Part shown: positions 26,536-35,035 of the stretch, piece after piece | How positions within the stretch are numbered: position 1 is the stretch's first letter | Layout: every line of letters begins with the position of its first letter | Assembly: GCF_030719295.1 (NCBI RefSeq) | Contig: NZ_CP120997.1 | Span: 2,170,001 to 2,234,000 of the forward strand | Length of the DNA: 64,000 nucleotides | Source: Streptomyces sp. Mut1 | Lineage (GTDB): Bacteria > Actinomycetota > Actinomycetes > Streptomycetales > Streptomycetaceae | Reading direction: 5' to 3' | Position numbers and translations under genes: made by a program | Notes under the pieces: model-generated | The model's input: only the letters and a program-made list of their open reading frames with translations | Database searches by the model: none | Told to the model about the DNA's origin: nothing

Positions 26536-27555
26536 TCAGCCGAGGGAGACGATCATCTTTCCGGTGTTCTCGCCGCGCAGCAGGCCGACGAACGCGTCGA
26601 AGCCGTTCTCGATGCCCTCGACCACCGTCTCGCGGTACTTCAGCTCGCCCGATGCCAGCCAGCCGGCCACCTCCCGCACGAACTGCTCCTGGAGGTCGGA
26701 GTGGTCGGCGACGAGCATGCCCTGGAGGCGCAGCCGCTTGCCGATGACCAGCGCGAGGTTGCGCGGGGCGGGGGTGGGCTCGGTCGCGTTGTACTGGGCG
26801 ATCATGCCGCAGATGGTGGCGCGGCCGTGCACGTTGAACGAGGAGATCGCGGCCTCCAGGTGCTCGCCGCCGACGTTGTCGAAGTAGACGTCGATGCCGT
26901 CGGGGGCGGCCTTGCGCAGCTGCTCGCCGACGGGCCCGTCCTTGTAGTTGAACGCGGCGTCGAAGCCGTACTCCTCGACGAGGAGCTTGACCTTCTCGTC
27001 GGAGCCGGCCGACCCGATGACCCGGGAGGCGCCCTTGATCCTGGCCATCTGCCCGACCTGGCTGCCGACCGCGCCGGCGGCGCCGGAGACGAAGACCGCG
27101 TCGCCCTCCTTGAAGGACGCCACGTCGAAGAGTCCGGCGTAGGCGGTGAGCCCGGTCATGCCGAGCACGCCGAGGTAGGTGGAGAGCGGGGCGAGCGAGG
27201 CGTCGACCTTCACCGCGTGCTTGGCGGGGACGCTCGCGTACTCGCGCCAGCCGAGGCCGTGCAGGACGTGGTCGCCGACCTCGAAGCCCTCGGCGTTCGA
27301 CGCGACGACCTCGCCGACCGCGCCGCCGTCCATCGGGTGGTCCAGCTTGAACGGCGGGGTGTACGACTTCACGTCGTTCATCCGGCCGCGCATGTAGGGG
27401 TCGACCGAGAAGTGCAGGTTGCGCACGAGGATCCGGCCCTCGGCGGGAGCGGTCACCGGTGCCTCACGCAGCGCGAAATCCTCGGCCTTCGGCCAGCCGT
27501 GCGGACGGGCTACGAGGTGCCATTCACGGCTGGACTCGGGAAGATTTGCAGACAT
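26536..27555 (-). CDS. NADP-dependent oxidoreductase, medium-chain (leukotriene B4 12-hydroxydehydrogenase-like)
   Basis: A 339-residue zinc-independent medium-chain reductase, of the group that reduces enones (YncB/curcumin-reductase/PTGR-like). Diagnostic blocks are SVDPYMRGRMND, VLGMTGLTAYAGLFDVA, the dinucleotide motif VSGAAGAVGSQVGQMA, and the NADP-binding VIGSAGSDEKV. The start at ATG 27555 is behind GAGGAGACC; a reading from 27657 extends into the divergent promoter region. The gene is divergent from a MarR regulator, which probably controls it. Confidence 0.92.
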   Translation of the reverse strand: MSANLPESSREWHLVARPHGWPKAEDFALREAPVTAPAEGRILVRNLHFSVDPYMRGRMNDVKSYTPPFKLDHPMDGGAVGEVVASNAEGFEVGDHVLHGLGWREYASVPAKHAVKVDASLAPLSTYLGVLGMTGLTAYAGLFDVASFKEGDAVFVSGAAGAVGSQVGQMARIKGASRVIGSAGSDEKVKLLVEEYGFDAAFNYKDGPVGEQLRKAAPDGIDVYFDNVGGEHLEAAISSFNVHGRATICGMIAQYNATEPTPAPRNLALVIGKRLRLQGMLVADHSDLQEQFVREVAGWLASGELKYRETVVEGIENGFDAFVGLLRGENTGKMIVSLG

Positions 27556-27668
27556 GGGCTCGGGGTCTCCTCGATGTCGGTGTCTGTGTGTCGGTGCCTC
27601 GGCTGCTGCGAGGTGTGCGGTGCGGCGGCGAAAAGCTTCACCACATGAAACAACCATGCGCCTGGATA

Positions 27669-27697
27669 TTTCACCTTGTCAAGCAACTGGGTATCCT
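27669..27697 (+). promoter_or_regulatory. Promoter of marR with CTTG-T-CAAG palindrome
   Basis: TTTCAC (27669-27674) and TATCCT (27692-27697) are separated by 17 bp, and the start codon follows 7 nt later. The palindrome CTTGTCAAG at 27675-27683 lies in the spacer and is a likely binding site of the MarR protein. Confidence 0.55.
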
Positions 27698-27704
27698 GGG
27701 TGTC

Positions 27705-28163
27705 ATGGCCACCTCGCGCATAGATCCCCTGACCCTCGAAGTCATCGAGCTCATCGGCACCGTCGTGGCGCGCTACTACGAGGAATACGAGCAGGCCGCG
27801 GCCGCGCACAGCCTCACCGGCGCGCAGGCGCGGGTCCTCGGGCTGCTCTCGGTCGAGCCGCTGCCGATGCGCCGGATCGCCCAGAAGCTGAAGTGCGAAC
27901 CGTCCAATGTGACCGGCATCGTGGACCGGCTGGAGGCGCACGGCCTGGTGGAGCGGCGCCCGGACCCGGCCGACCGCCGGGTGAAGCTGGCCGCGCCCAC
28001 GGAGCTGGGCACGCGGACCGCGCTGCGACTGCGCGAGGCGCTGGACTTCGCCCGAGAGCCGCTGGCCGGCCTGTCGGACGCGGACCGCACGGTGCTGCGG
28101 GACCTGCTGCGCCGGATGGTGGGGACCGATCCGGAGGCCGGACCGGCACCATGGAGCGCATGA
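27705..28163 (+). CDS. MarR-family transcriptional regulator
   Basis: A 152-residue MarR protein. The winged helix runs from LTGAQARVLGLLSVEPLPMR through IAQKLKCEPSNVTGIVDRLE, with the wing EAHGLVERRPDPADRRVKLA. One Cys (KLKCEPSN) lies in the recognition helix region rather than at the usual redox position. ATG 27705 is preceded by TATCCT 7 nt upstream, a leaderless arrangement. It is divergent from the medium-chain reductase, its likely target. Its last bases overlap the next gene. Confidence 0.93.
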   Translation: MATSRIDPLTLEVIELIGTVVARYYEEYEQAAAAHSLTGAQARVLGLLSVEPLPMRRIAQKLKCEPSNVTGIVDRLEAHGLVERRPDPADRRVKLAAPTELGTRTALRLREALDFAREPLAGLSDADRTVLRDLLRRMVGTDPEAGPAPWSA

Positions 28164-28759
28164 CCGCTCCCACCCCCTTCGGGCCCCGCGAGTTCCAGCT
28201 CGTCCTGCTGCGCCGGATGGCCGACCACCAGCCCGGTCTGGTGGAGGACGCCCGGCACGAGCTGAGCGCGACACTCGCCGAGATGCGGGAGGCGAACCGG
28301 CGGTGGCAGGCCATGGTGCGGGGGCCCCGGGGGCGGGGCGCGCTGCGGCGCTACCGCTCGGTCCTCGGCGAGCCGGGGGCGACCGGGCGACGGGTCGTCG
28401 GTGACCTGGAGTTCGACGTGCTGCGGTGGGCGGTACCGCTCTGGCCGGAGCTGCGGTTCGAGGTGATGGTGGCGCCGGGCGGGGCGGTGTGGAACGAGTG
28501 GCTGGTCCGGGCGCCGGGTGCGGCGGGCCCCGAGCTGCGGACGGTGGCGGACCTGGTGCCGTGGTCGTGCACGGTGGACGAGGTGGCGCGGGCCTTCGCG
28601 CCGGCCCGCCCGATGGAGGGCAGCGCGCCGACGCGATGGGCGCTGGGGATCGGGGACGGGGCGGGGGCGTGTGTCGCGGAGTTCACGTGGGGGTTGTTGC
28701 AGCGGGTGGTGCCGGCGGGTGGGGGCGGGGCGGTGTCCTCAATCGCCGGACGGGCTTGA
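28160..28759 (+). CDS. Hypothetical protein, 199 aa
   Basis: A 199-residue soluble protein whose ATG overlaps the MarR stop (ATGA), so it is translationally coupled to it. It is rich in Arg, Glu and Trp, with blocks FQLVLLRRMADHQPGLVED, FDVLRWAVPLWPELRFEV and WALGIGDGAGACVAEFTWGL. I do not recognise the family. The last ~15 residues (GGGGAVSSIAGRA) are encoded by a copy of a dispersed intergenic repeat, so the stop codon of this gene lies inside the repeat; the original C-terminus may have been replaced. Confidence 0.65.
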   Translation: MTAPTPFGPREFQLVLLRRMADHQPGLVEDARHELSATLAEMREANRRWQAMVRGPRGRGALRRYRSVLGEPGATGRRVVGDLEFDVLRWAVPLWPELRFEVMVAPGGAVWNEWLVRAPGAAGPELRTVADLVPWSCTVDEVARAFAPARPMEGSAPTRWALGIGDGAGACVAEFTWGLLQRVVPAGGGGAVSSIAGRA

Positions 28760-28966
28760 ACGTGCCGTTCGGGCGTCCTCAATCGCCGGACGGGCTGGGT
28801 TCGCCGGGGCGGGCGTTGAACGGCCGGAGCGGGCGTTGAACTGCGGGCGGGCGTCCGCAAACACCGGACAGGCCGGGATCGCCGGAGCGGGCGTTGAACT
28901 GCGGGCGGGCGTCCGCAAACACCGGACAGGCCGGGATCGCCGGGGCGGGCGTTGAACTGCGGGCGG
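28735..28966. repeat. Dispersed CAATCGCCGGACGGGC repeat and 58-bp tandem array
   Basis: Two exact copies of an element containing CAATCGCCGGACGGGC occur at 28735-28757 and 28775-28796. They are followed by a 58-bp tandem unit starting at 28823, 28881 and 28939 (the third copy partial). Each 58-bp unit contains a degenerate version of the same element (CAAACACCGGACAGGC). A further exact copy lies at 61103-61125. The array occupies most of the 317-bp gap before mbl and carries no convincing gene. Confidence 0.85.
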
Positions 28967-29076
28967 GTGTCCCTCCTACGGCGCACCCCAGCGGGCGTGG
29001 TGGTTCCTCGCGGCGCACGATTCGAGGAGAGCCGGCTGTCCGTCGGTCACCCTCAACGCTCTCGGGAGGACCCGCC

Positions 29077-30114
29077 GTGACCGTCAGCCTTGAGCAGTTG
29101 CGCCGTTGCCATGTCGCCGTCGACCTCGGGGCCTCCCGTACCCGGGTGTACGTCAAGGGACCCGGCCTCGTCGTGGACGAGCCGAGCGTCGCCGCCGTCA
29201 ACATCCGTACCGGCTCGCTCATCGCCGTCGGCGCGCTCGCCGAACAGATGACGGGACGTACTCCCCACTACATCCGGGTCGTCCGCCCCGTGTCCGGCGG
29301 GACCGTCGTGGACATCGAGATGGCCCAGCGCATGCTGCGCCACCTGCTCGGCGAGAAGCTCCGCCGCCAGCTGCGCCGCAAGCCCTGGCTGCGTGCCGCG
29401 GCCTGCATCCCGCACGAGAGCGATCCGCTCGCCCGCCGGGCCGCCGTGGAGACCCTGGTCGGCCTCGGCGCGCGCCGGGTCGAGCTCGTGGACACCCTGA
29501 TCGCGGCGGCCGTCGGCTGCGGGCTGCCCGTCGAGCAGCCGACCGCGACCATGATCATGGTGTGCGGGGCGGCGACGACGCAGATCGCGGTGCTCTCGCT
29601 CGGCTCGATCGTGACGGCGGTACGCCTGCCGATCGGCGGCGACGCGATCGACCACGCGGTGATCCAGCACCTGCGCCAGTACCACGAGCTGATGCTGCCG
29701 AGCCAGTCCGTGCGCCCCCTCCAGCTCGCCCTCAACGGCAACGGGCTGACCGCGCAGGGCCCTTCGGTCACCGAGATCCACGGCCGGGACGTGGCGACCG
29801 GGCTCGCCCGGTCCGTCGAGGTCGACACCGCCGCGATCCGGCAGGCGATCCACCGCCCGCTCACCGCGGTCCTGGACGGCCTGGGCAAGGTCCTGCGGGA
29901 CTGCCCGCCCGACCTGGTCGCCGACCTCGCGGACTGCGGGATCATGATGGTCGGCGGGAGCGCCCTGCTGCCCGGCCTCGAGCAGATGCTGCGCGACGCG
30001 ACGGGCATGCCGGTGCACATCGCCGAACGGCCCGACGCCTGCTCGATCCTGGGCCTGGGCGCCATGCTGGACGGGGAGATCAGCCCGATGGTCCTCGATC
30101 CGCTGGCCGGCTGA
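29077..30114 (+). CDS. mbl: MreB-like actin homologue (short Mbl type)
   Basis: A 345-residue actin-fold ATPase. Phosphate 1 loop: VAVDLGASRTRVYVKGPG; phosphate 2 region: MIMVCGAATTQIAVLSLG; adenosine region: GIMMVGGSALLPGLEQML. Compared with MreB it is divergent and lacks part of subdomain IB. In Streptomyces the second, short MreB homologue Mbl takes part in spore-wall assembly together with MreB, and this protein fits it. GTG 29077 has GGGAGGA 6 nt upstream. It is followed after 21 bp by a GAF-type kinase-like gene on the same strand, an operon by spacing. Confidence 0.88.
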   Translation: MTVSLEQLRRCHVAVDLGASRTRVYVKGPGLVVDEPSVAAVNIRTGSLIAVGALAEQMTGRTPHYIRVVRPVSGGTVVDIEMAQRMLRHLLGEKLRRQLRRKPWLRAAACIPHESDPLARRAAVETLVGLGARRVELVDTLIAAAVGCGLPVEQPTATMIMVCGAATTQIAVLSLGSIVTAVRLPIGGDAIDHAVIQHLRQYHELMLPSQSVRPLQLALNGNGLTAQGPSVTEIHGRDVATGLARSVEVDTAAIRQAIHRPLTAVLDGLGKVLRDCPPDLVADLADCGIMMVGGSALLPGLEQMLRDATGMPVHIAERPDACSILGLGAMLDGEISPMVLDPLAG

Positions 30115-30135
30115 CCGGCGCGCCGGGAACGGCCG

Positions 30136-31719
30136 ATGACCGACGAGCCGGCCGGCGCGGCACCGGACCGCGGCCTGCCGGAGTCGCCCCTGCTGCCACG
30201 GCTCCTGGAAGCGGTGCTGAGCGTCGGCTCGGACCTCGAACTCCGGGCCACGCTCCAGCAGATCATCGACACCGTGACCGCCCTGACCGGCGCCCGGTAC
30301 GGGGCGCTGGGCGTGCTCGACCCCGGGCACGGCACGATCCGCGAGCTGTTCGTCCGCGGGATGAGCGAGGCCGAGCAGGCGGCCATCGGCGACTTCCCCG
30401 ACGGGCACACGGGCATGCTCGGTGCCCTCGTGGACGCGCCGGGGCCGGTGCGCTCCGACGACCTGTGTACCGACCCGCGCGCCACCGGCGTCCCGCCCGG
30501 CCATCCCCCGATGCGCTCGTTCCTCGGCGCCGCGATCCGGGTCCGGCACGAGGTCTTCGGCAACATCTACCTCGCCGAGAAGACCACCGGGCACTTCACC
30601 GAGACCGACGCCGGGCTGCTGCGGGTCCTCGCCGCGCAGGCCGGCATCGCGATCGGCAACGCCCGGCTGTACGAGAGCGCCCGGCAGCGCGAACGCTGGA
30701 TCGAGGGCGCGGCCGCCGTCACCAACACCCTGCTCACCGGCGAGAATCTGTCCGACGCGCTGACGACCGTGGCGGAACGGGCCCGCATCCTCAGCGACGC
30801 GGCGGCCGGGGTGATCCTCCAGCCCACCGACGAGGGCGGCATGGAGATCGTCGTCGCCTCCACACAGGAGGACCCGGCCGGGCTCGTGGGCACGGCCATC
30901 GCGCCCGGCTCCCCCGTCCTGGTCCAACTGCTGGGCGGCGAGGCGGTGTTCATCGACGACTCGGCGACCGATCCCCGGATGACGACACCGGTACGGTCCC
31001 GCTTCGGCCCCAGCATGATGCTGCCGTTGCAGAGCGGGGGCCGGCTCATCGGGACCCTCGCCCTGCCCCGCGGGCGCGGCGCCCGCCCGTACACCGACCT
31101 GGACCGGCTGCTGGCCGCCCAGTTCGCCTCGCAGGCGGCGCTCGCCCTGGTGCTGGCGGACTCGCAGCACGACCGGGAGCAGCTGGCGGTGTACGAGGAC
31201 CGCGACCGGATCGCGCGCGACCTGCACGATCTGGTCGTCCAGCGGCTGTTCGCCACCGAGATGATGCTGGAGTCGACGCGCCGCCGGGCCGGTGCCGGGG
31301 AGACGAGCGAGCTGCTCTCCAAGGCGGTGGACGAGCTGGATTCGACGATCCAGGAGGTGCGGACGGCCATCTTCGCCCTCCAGCAGCCGCCCGCCGAGGC
31401 GCCCGCCACCTTCCGGGGCCGGGTGCTGCGGGAGACCGGGGGCGCGGCGGCGGTGCTCGGCTTCCAGCCGTCGGTGCGGTTCGCCGGGGCGGTGGACGCG
31501 CTCGTGACGGAGCCGGCGGGCGGGCGGCTGCTCGCCGCGTTGCGGAGCGCGCTGGCGGCGGCGCACCGGAGGGACGGGGTGTCGGCGATCGAGGTGGCGG
31601 TGGACGTGACGGCGACGCTGCCGGACGGGCGGGGTGCGGTCCGCCTCACGGTCGCGGACGACGGGCGCGATCCGGACGGTACGCGGGCGCCGGTGGTGAC
31701 ATGGGAGGCGCCGCTGTGA
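30136..31719 (+). CDS. GAF-domain histidine kinase-like protein with degenerate ATP-binding domain
   Basis: A 527-residue DevS-like protein with two GAF domains (about residues 35-185 and 205-350) and a HisKA_3 dimerisation helix with an intact His motif (RDRIARDLHDLVVQRLFATE). The C-terminal HATPase_c region is abnormal: where the N box should read like REALxNAVRHA the sequence is LRSALAAAHRRDGVSA, the D box is followed by DPDGTRAP, and the Gly-rich G box is missing because the protein ends at WEAPL. It should therefore bind ATP poorly if at all and may act as a sensor or partner rather than a kinase. No response regulator is adjacent. It is 21 bp after mbl. Confidence 0.85.
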   Translation: MTDEPAGAAPDRGLPESPLLPRLLEAVLSVGSDLELRATLQQIIDTVTALTGARYGALGVLDPGHGTIRELFVRGMSEAEQAAIGDFPDGHTGMLGALVDAPGPVRSDDLCTDPRATGVPPGHPPMRSFLGAAIRVRHEVFGNIYLAEKTTGHFTETDAGLLRVLAAQAGIAIGNARLYESARQRERWIEGAAAVTNTLLTGENLSDALTTVAERARILSDAAAGVILQPTDEGGMEIVVASTQEDPAGLVGTAIAPGSPVLVQLLGGEAVFIDDSATDPRMTTPVRSRFGPSMMLPLQSGGRLIGTLALPRGRGARPYTDLDRLLAAQFASQAALALVLADSQHDREQLAVYEDRDRIARDLHDLVVQRLFATEMMLESTRRRAGAGETSELLSKAVDELDSTIQEVRTAIFALQQPPAEAPATFRGRVLRETGGAAAVLGFQPSVRFAGAVDALVTEPAGGRLLAALRSALAAAHRRDGVSAIEVAVDVTATLPDGRGAVRLTVADDGRDPDGTRAPVVTWEAPL

Positions 31720-31735
31720 GCCGGGGCGTTGGCGC

Positions 31736-32170
31736 TTATGGGCCGCCGGGCGCCGCTCTGAGGGCGACACGGGTGTGGGAGTGCGCGACGCCCGCCTCAC
31801 GCTTGAGGCGGCGCAGGAGGGTGTCGAGCGCCGCGGTGTCGGCGGCGGTCGCCCGTACGAGATAGTCGTGTCCGCCCGTCACGTGCACCACCTCGGTGAT
31901 GCCAGGCAGGGCCAGCACCGCCCGTTCGAACGTCTCGTTGGTGGTGTCCATCCGCAGGGTCACGTCGATGAAGACGACGAGTCCGGTGCGGGTGTCGGCC
32001 GCGGGGTCGATGATCACGGTGAAGCCGCGGATGACGCCGTCCTTGCGCAGCCGCCGCACCCGGTCGGCCGCCGCGTTGGCGCTGAGCCCGACCCGTACGC
32101 CCAGGTCGCGGTACGAGATCCGGGCGTCCTCCTGGAGGACACCGAGGATTTCCCTGTCCAGACGGTCCAT
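31736..32170 (-). CDS. Lrp/AsnC-family transcriptional regulator
   Basis: A 144-residue feast/famine regulator: AsnC-type helix-turn-helix at residues 5-50 (DREILGVLQEDARISYRDLG) and a RAM ligand domain (HVTGGHDYLVRATAAD). Proteins of this group respond to amino acids. ATG 32170 has GACAAT on the minus strand ending 7 nt upstream, a leaderless promoter; the longer reading from 32293 is not supported. It is divergent from an MFS carrier gene with 115 bp between, which it probably controls, and its 3' end converges with the GAF protein gene. Confidence 0.92.
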   Translation of the reverse strand: MDRLDREILGVLQEDARISYRDLGVRVGLSANAAADRVRRLRKDGVIRGFTVIIDPAADTRTGLVVFIDVTLRMDTTNETFERAVLALPGITEVVHVTGGHDYLVRATAADTAALDTLLRRLKREAGVAHSHTRVALRAAPGGP

Positions 32171-32285
32171 GGTCCCAATTGTCGCAGCTTCGGCGCGGAT
32201 GAGAAGCCGGGCGGGGGCCGGAACCCCTCCCCCGTATGGCGCAGGCCGACGGGCTCGCGGCCCGTGCCCGACCTTGACTGGCCGT

Positions 32286-33494
32286 GTGGACACAGCAGTG
32301 AAGCAGTCACCCGCACCGTCCGGAGCCCCGGCCGCCGCCTACCGCAACCTGGTGATGGCCACGATCGGCTTCACGCTCACGTTCTGGGCCTGGAACCTGA
32401 TCGCGCCCATGTCGGCCGATTACAAGGACCGCCTGGGGCTGAGCTCGTTCCAGCAGTCGCTGCTGGTCGCCGTGCCGGTGCTGGTCGGCTCGCTGGGCCG
32501 TATCCCGGTGGGCGCGCTCACCGACAAGTACGGGGCGCGGGTGATGTTCCCGCTCACCTCGGCGCTGACCGTCGTGCCGGTGCTGCTGCTGATCCCGGCG
32601 AGGGACTCGTACGGGGCGATGCTGGCGGTGGGCTTCCTGCTGGGACTCGGCGGGACGACGTTCGCGATCGGCATTCCGCTGGTCAACTCCTGGTTCCCGC
32701 CCGCCGATCGCGGCCTCGCGCTGGGCATCTTCGGCATGGGCATGGGCGGGGTCGCGCTGTCCGGCTACTTCACCCCGCGCATCGCCGGGCACGGCGACAA
32801 CCTGCCGTTCCTGGTGGTCGCCGCCGCGCTGCTGGTGTACGCGGCGCTGGCCGCCCTGCTCGTCAGCGACCGGCCGGGCCGCCAGGTGCCGGCCGATTCG
32901 CTGGTCCACCGGCTGGGCGCGGCGGGCAGGCTGCGGGTCACCTGGGAGCTGTCCGCGCTGTACGCGATCGGCTTCGGCGGCATCGTGGCGTTCGGCGTGT
33001 ACCTGCCGACGTACCTCAAGACGTGGTACGCGCTGTCGCCGACCGACGCCGGTACGAAGGCGGCCGGGTTCGCACTGGTCACGGTCATCTTCCGGCCGAT
33101 CGGCGGCCGGCTGTCGGACCGCATGCACCCGGCGCTCGTCACCTCCGCGGCGCTGGGCGTCGCCGCTCTCACCGCCATCGTCCAGGCGTTCGACCCGCAG
33201 CTGTCGCCGGGCGGCACGATCGCGCTGCTCGTGATGGCGGCGGGCCTGGGCACCGCGAGCGGCAGCGTCTTCGCCCTGGTCTCGCAGGTGACCCCGCAGG
33301 CGAAGGTGGGCAGTGTGACCGGGATCGTCGGCGCGATGGGCGGGCTCGGCGGTTTCGTGCCGCCGCTGGTGATGGGCGCGATCTACAGCGCGAAGGACTC
33401 GTTCTCGATCGGTTTCATGCTCCTGTCCGACCTGGCCCTGGCGGGCTGTGTGTACGCGTACGGCCGCATGCGGAGCATCCAGCGGGACGGGTGA
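32286..33494 (+). CDS. MFS transporter, NarK/nitrate-nitrite porter-like
   Basis: A 402-residue 12-helix carrier. The family signature is seen in FTLTFWAWNLIAPMSADYKD, the motif-A loop GALTDKYGARVMFP, and two nitrate-signature-like Gly-rich stretches (GIFGMGMGGVALSGYF in the N half, GIVGAMGGLGGFVPPLVMG in the C half). These are typical of NarK-type nitrate/nitrite or small-anion transporters. GTG 32286 is the first in-frame start after the divergent promoter. The adjacent Lrp regulator and the downstream malonyl-CoA synthetase leave open a carboxylate substrate; nitrate itself is not proven. Confidence 0.85.
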   Translation: MDTAVKQSPAPSGAPAAAYRNLVMATIGFTLTFWAWNLIAPMSADYKDRLGLSSFQQSLLVAVPVLVGSLGRIPVGALTDKYGARVMFPLTSALTVVPVLLLIPARDSYGAMLAVGFLLGLGGTTFAIGIPLVNSWFPPADRGLALGIFGMGMGGVALSGYFTPRIAGHGDNLPFLVVAAALLVYAALAALLVSDRPGRQVPADSLVHRLGAAGRLRVTWELSALYAIGFGGIVAFGVYLPTYLKTWYALSPTDAGTKAAGFALVTVIFRPIGGRLSDRMHPALVTSAALGVAALTAIVQAFDPQLSPGGTIALLVMAAGLGTASGSVFALVSQVTPQAKVGSVTGIVGAMGGLGGFVPPLVMGAIYSAKDSFSIGFMLLSDLALAGCVYAYGRMRSIQRDG

Positions 33495-33577
33495 GGGAAC
33501 CGTCACATCCCGGGCACCCCTGTTCGAGCGGGATTCGAGGGACGGGGACGCGGTATCGCTCTAGGGTGCCCAGGGTG

Positions 33578-35035
33578 ATGCCACTTCTGCCTGCACTCCA
33601 GGACGTGTCCGGTCCGGCGGCCGCCCGAGAGGCCGTCCGGTTCGACGAAGTCTCCCTGACGTACGCACAGCTGACCGAGGTCACGGACGCGCTCGCGGCC
33701 CGGCTCGCGGGCGCCCGCCGGGTCGCCGTCTGGGCCACACCGACCGCGGGGACCGTCGTCGCCGTGGTCGCCGCGCTGCGGGCGGGCGTACCGGCCGTAC
33801 CGCTGAACCCGAAGACGGGGGAACGGGAGCTGGCGCACATCGTCGCGGACAGCGCGCCCTCGGCGGTGCTGGCCTCGCCGGACGACGTGCTCCCGCCCGC
33901 CCTGGCCGCCCTGGAGCGGGTGGACGTCACCACGACGGCCACCGGGCCCGCCCCCGCGGCGCCGTCCGAGCCGGACCCCGAGGCCCCCGCCCTGGTCGTG
34001 TACACCTCCGGGACGACCGGGCCGCCCAAGGGGGCCGTCCTGCCGCGCCGGGCGCTCGCCGCCTCGCTGGACGCGCTGGAGGACGCCTGGCAGTGGACCT
34101 CCGAGGACGTCCTCGTCCACGCGCTGCCGCTGTTCCATGTGCACGGCCTGATCCTCGGCGTGCTCGGCCCGCTGCGCCGGGGCGGTTCGGTGCGCCACCT
34201 GGGCCGGTTCTCCCCCGAGGGCGTGGCGCGGGAGCTGGGCGCGGGCGGCACGATGCTGTTCGGTGTACCCACCATGTACCACCGGCTCGCGGAGGCGCTG
34301 GCGGACCCCGACGCCTGCGCCGGTCTCACGAAGGCCCTCGCGGGCGCCCGGCTGCTGGTCTCCGGGTCGGCCGCGCTGCCGGTCCACGACCACGAGCGCA
34401 TCGCGGCGGCGACCGGCCGCCGGGTCATCGAGCGGTACGGCATGACGGAGACCCTGATGAACACGGGCGTACGGGCCGACGGCGCCCCGCGCCCCGGCAC
34501 GGTCGGACCGCCCCTGCGCGGCGTGGAACTGCGCCTCGTCGAGGAGGACGGCAGCCCGCTCGCCGACGCGGAGTCGATCGGTGAGATCCAGGTGCGCGGA
34601 CCGAACCTGTTCACCGGCTATCTGAACCGCCCCGACGCGACGGCCGCCGCGCTCACCGGGGACGGCTGGTTCCGTACCGGCGACATGGCCACGCTCGACC
34701 CCGACGGATATGTGCGCATCGTCGGCCGCAGGGCCACCGACCTGATCAAGAGCGGCGGCTACAAGATCGGCGCCGGCGAGATCGAGAACGCCCTGCTCGA
34801 CCACCCCGGCGTCCGGGAGGCGGCCGTCACCGGCGAACCGGACGCGGACCTGGGCGAGCGGATCGTGGCCTGGGTGGTGCCGGCCGACCCCGCCGCCCCG
34901 CCCACCGCCGACGCGCTGGCCGGTCATGTCGCGGCCCAGCTCGCCCCGCACAAGCGCCCGCGCACGGTCCGCTACCTGGACGCCCTGCCGCGCAACGACC
35001 TGGGCAAGATCATGAAGCGGGCGCTCCATGGCTGA
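33578..35035 (+). CDS. matB: Malonyl-CoA synthetase
   Basis: A 485-residue acyl-adenylating enzyme. The AMP-binding motif is VVYTSGTTGPPKGA, with VIERYGMTET, GWFRTGDMATLDPDGYV and the catalytic Lys near the end in NDLGKIMKRAL. The overall sequence is very close to what I recall of S. coelicolor MatB, including LVSGSAALPVHDHERI and KSGGYKIGAGEIENALL, so malonate (and methylmalonate) is the likely substrate, giving malonyl-CoA for fatty acid or polyketide synthesis. TAGGGT ends 7 nt before a GTG at 33575 that directly precedes ATG 33578, so the message is probably leaderless and either codon may be used. It overlaps the next gene by 8 bp. Confidence 0.92.
   Translation: MPLLPALQDVSGPAAAREAVRFDEVSLTYAQLTEVTDALAARLAGARRVAVWATPTAGTVVAVVAALRAGVPAVPLNPKTGERELAHIVADSAPSAVLASPDDVLPPALAALERVDVTTTATGPAPAAPSEPDPEAPALVVYTSGTTGPPKGAVLPRRALAASLDALEDAWQWTSEDVLVHALPLFHVHGLILGVLGPLRRGGSVRHLGRFSPEGVARELGAGGTMLFGVPTMYHRLAEALADPDACAGLTKALAGARLLVSGSAALPVHDHERIAAATGRRVIERYGMTETLMNTGVRADGAPRPGTVGPPLRGVELRLVEEDGSPLADAESIGEIQVRGPNLFTGYLNRPDATAAALTGDGWFRTGDMATLDPDGYVRIVGRRATDLIKSGGYKIGAGEIENALLDHPGVREAAVTGEPDADLGERIVAWVVPADPAAPPTADALAGHVAAQLAPHKRPRTVRYLDALPRNDLGKIMKRALHG

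Noticed and set aside
27705..28163. MarR protein as an OhrR peroxide sensor for the nearby ohr
   Set aside because: The usual N-terminal redox Cys is absent, and the gene is divergent from the medium-chain reductase, not from ohr.
28823..28966. Possible CRISPR array
   Set aside because: The 58-bp units are whole tandem duplications with no variable spacers, only two and a half copies, and no cas genes nearby.
29053..31800. 915-residue open frame on the minus strand
   Set aside because: It is the complement of mbl and the GAF protein, rich in Arg, His and Gln as expected of a shadow frame in high-GC DNA, with no domain and no ribosome binding site.
31775..35035. 1086-residue continuous plus-strand frame ending in MatB
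   Set aside because: Only the part from 33578 resembles a protein family; the upstream part is the antisense and out-of-frame reading of the Lrp and MFS genes. GTG/ATG at 33575/33578 with a -10 hexamer is the better start.
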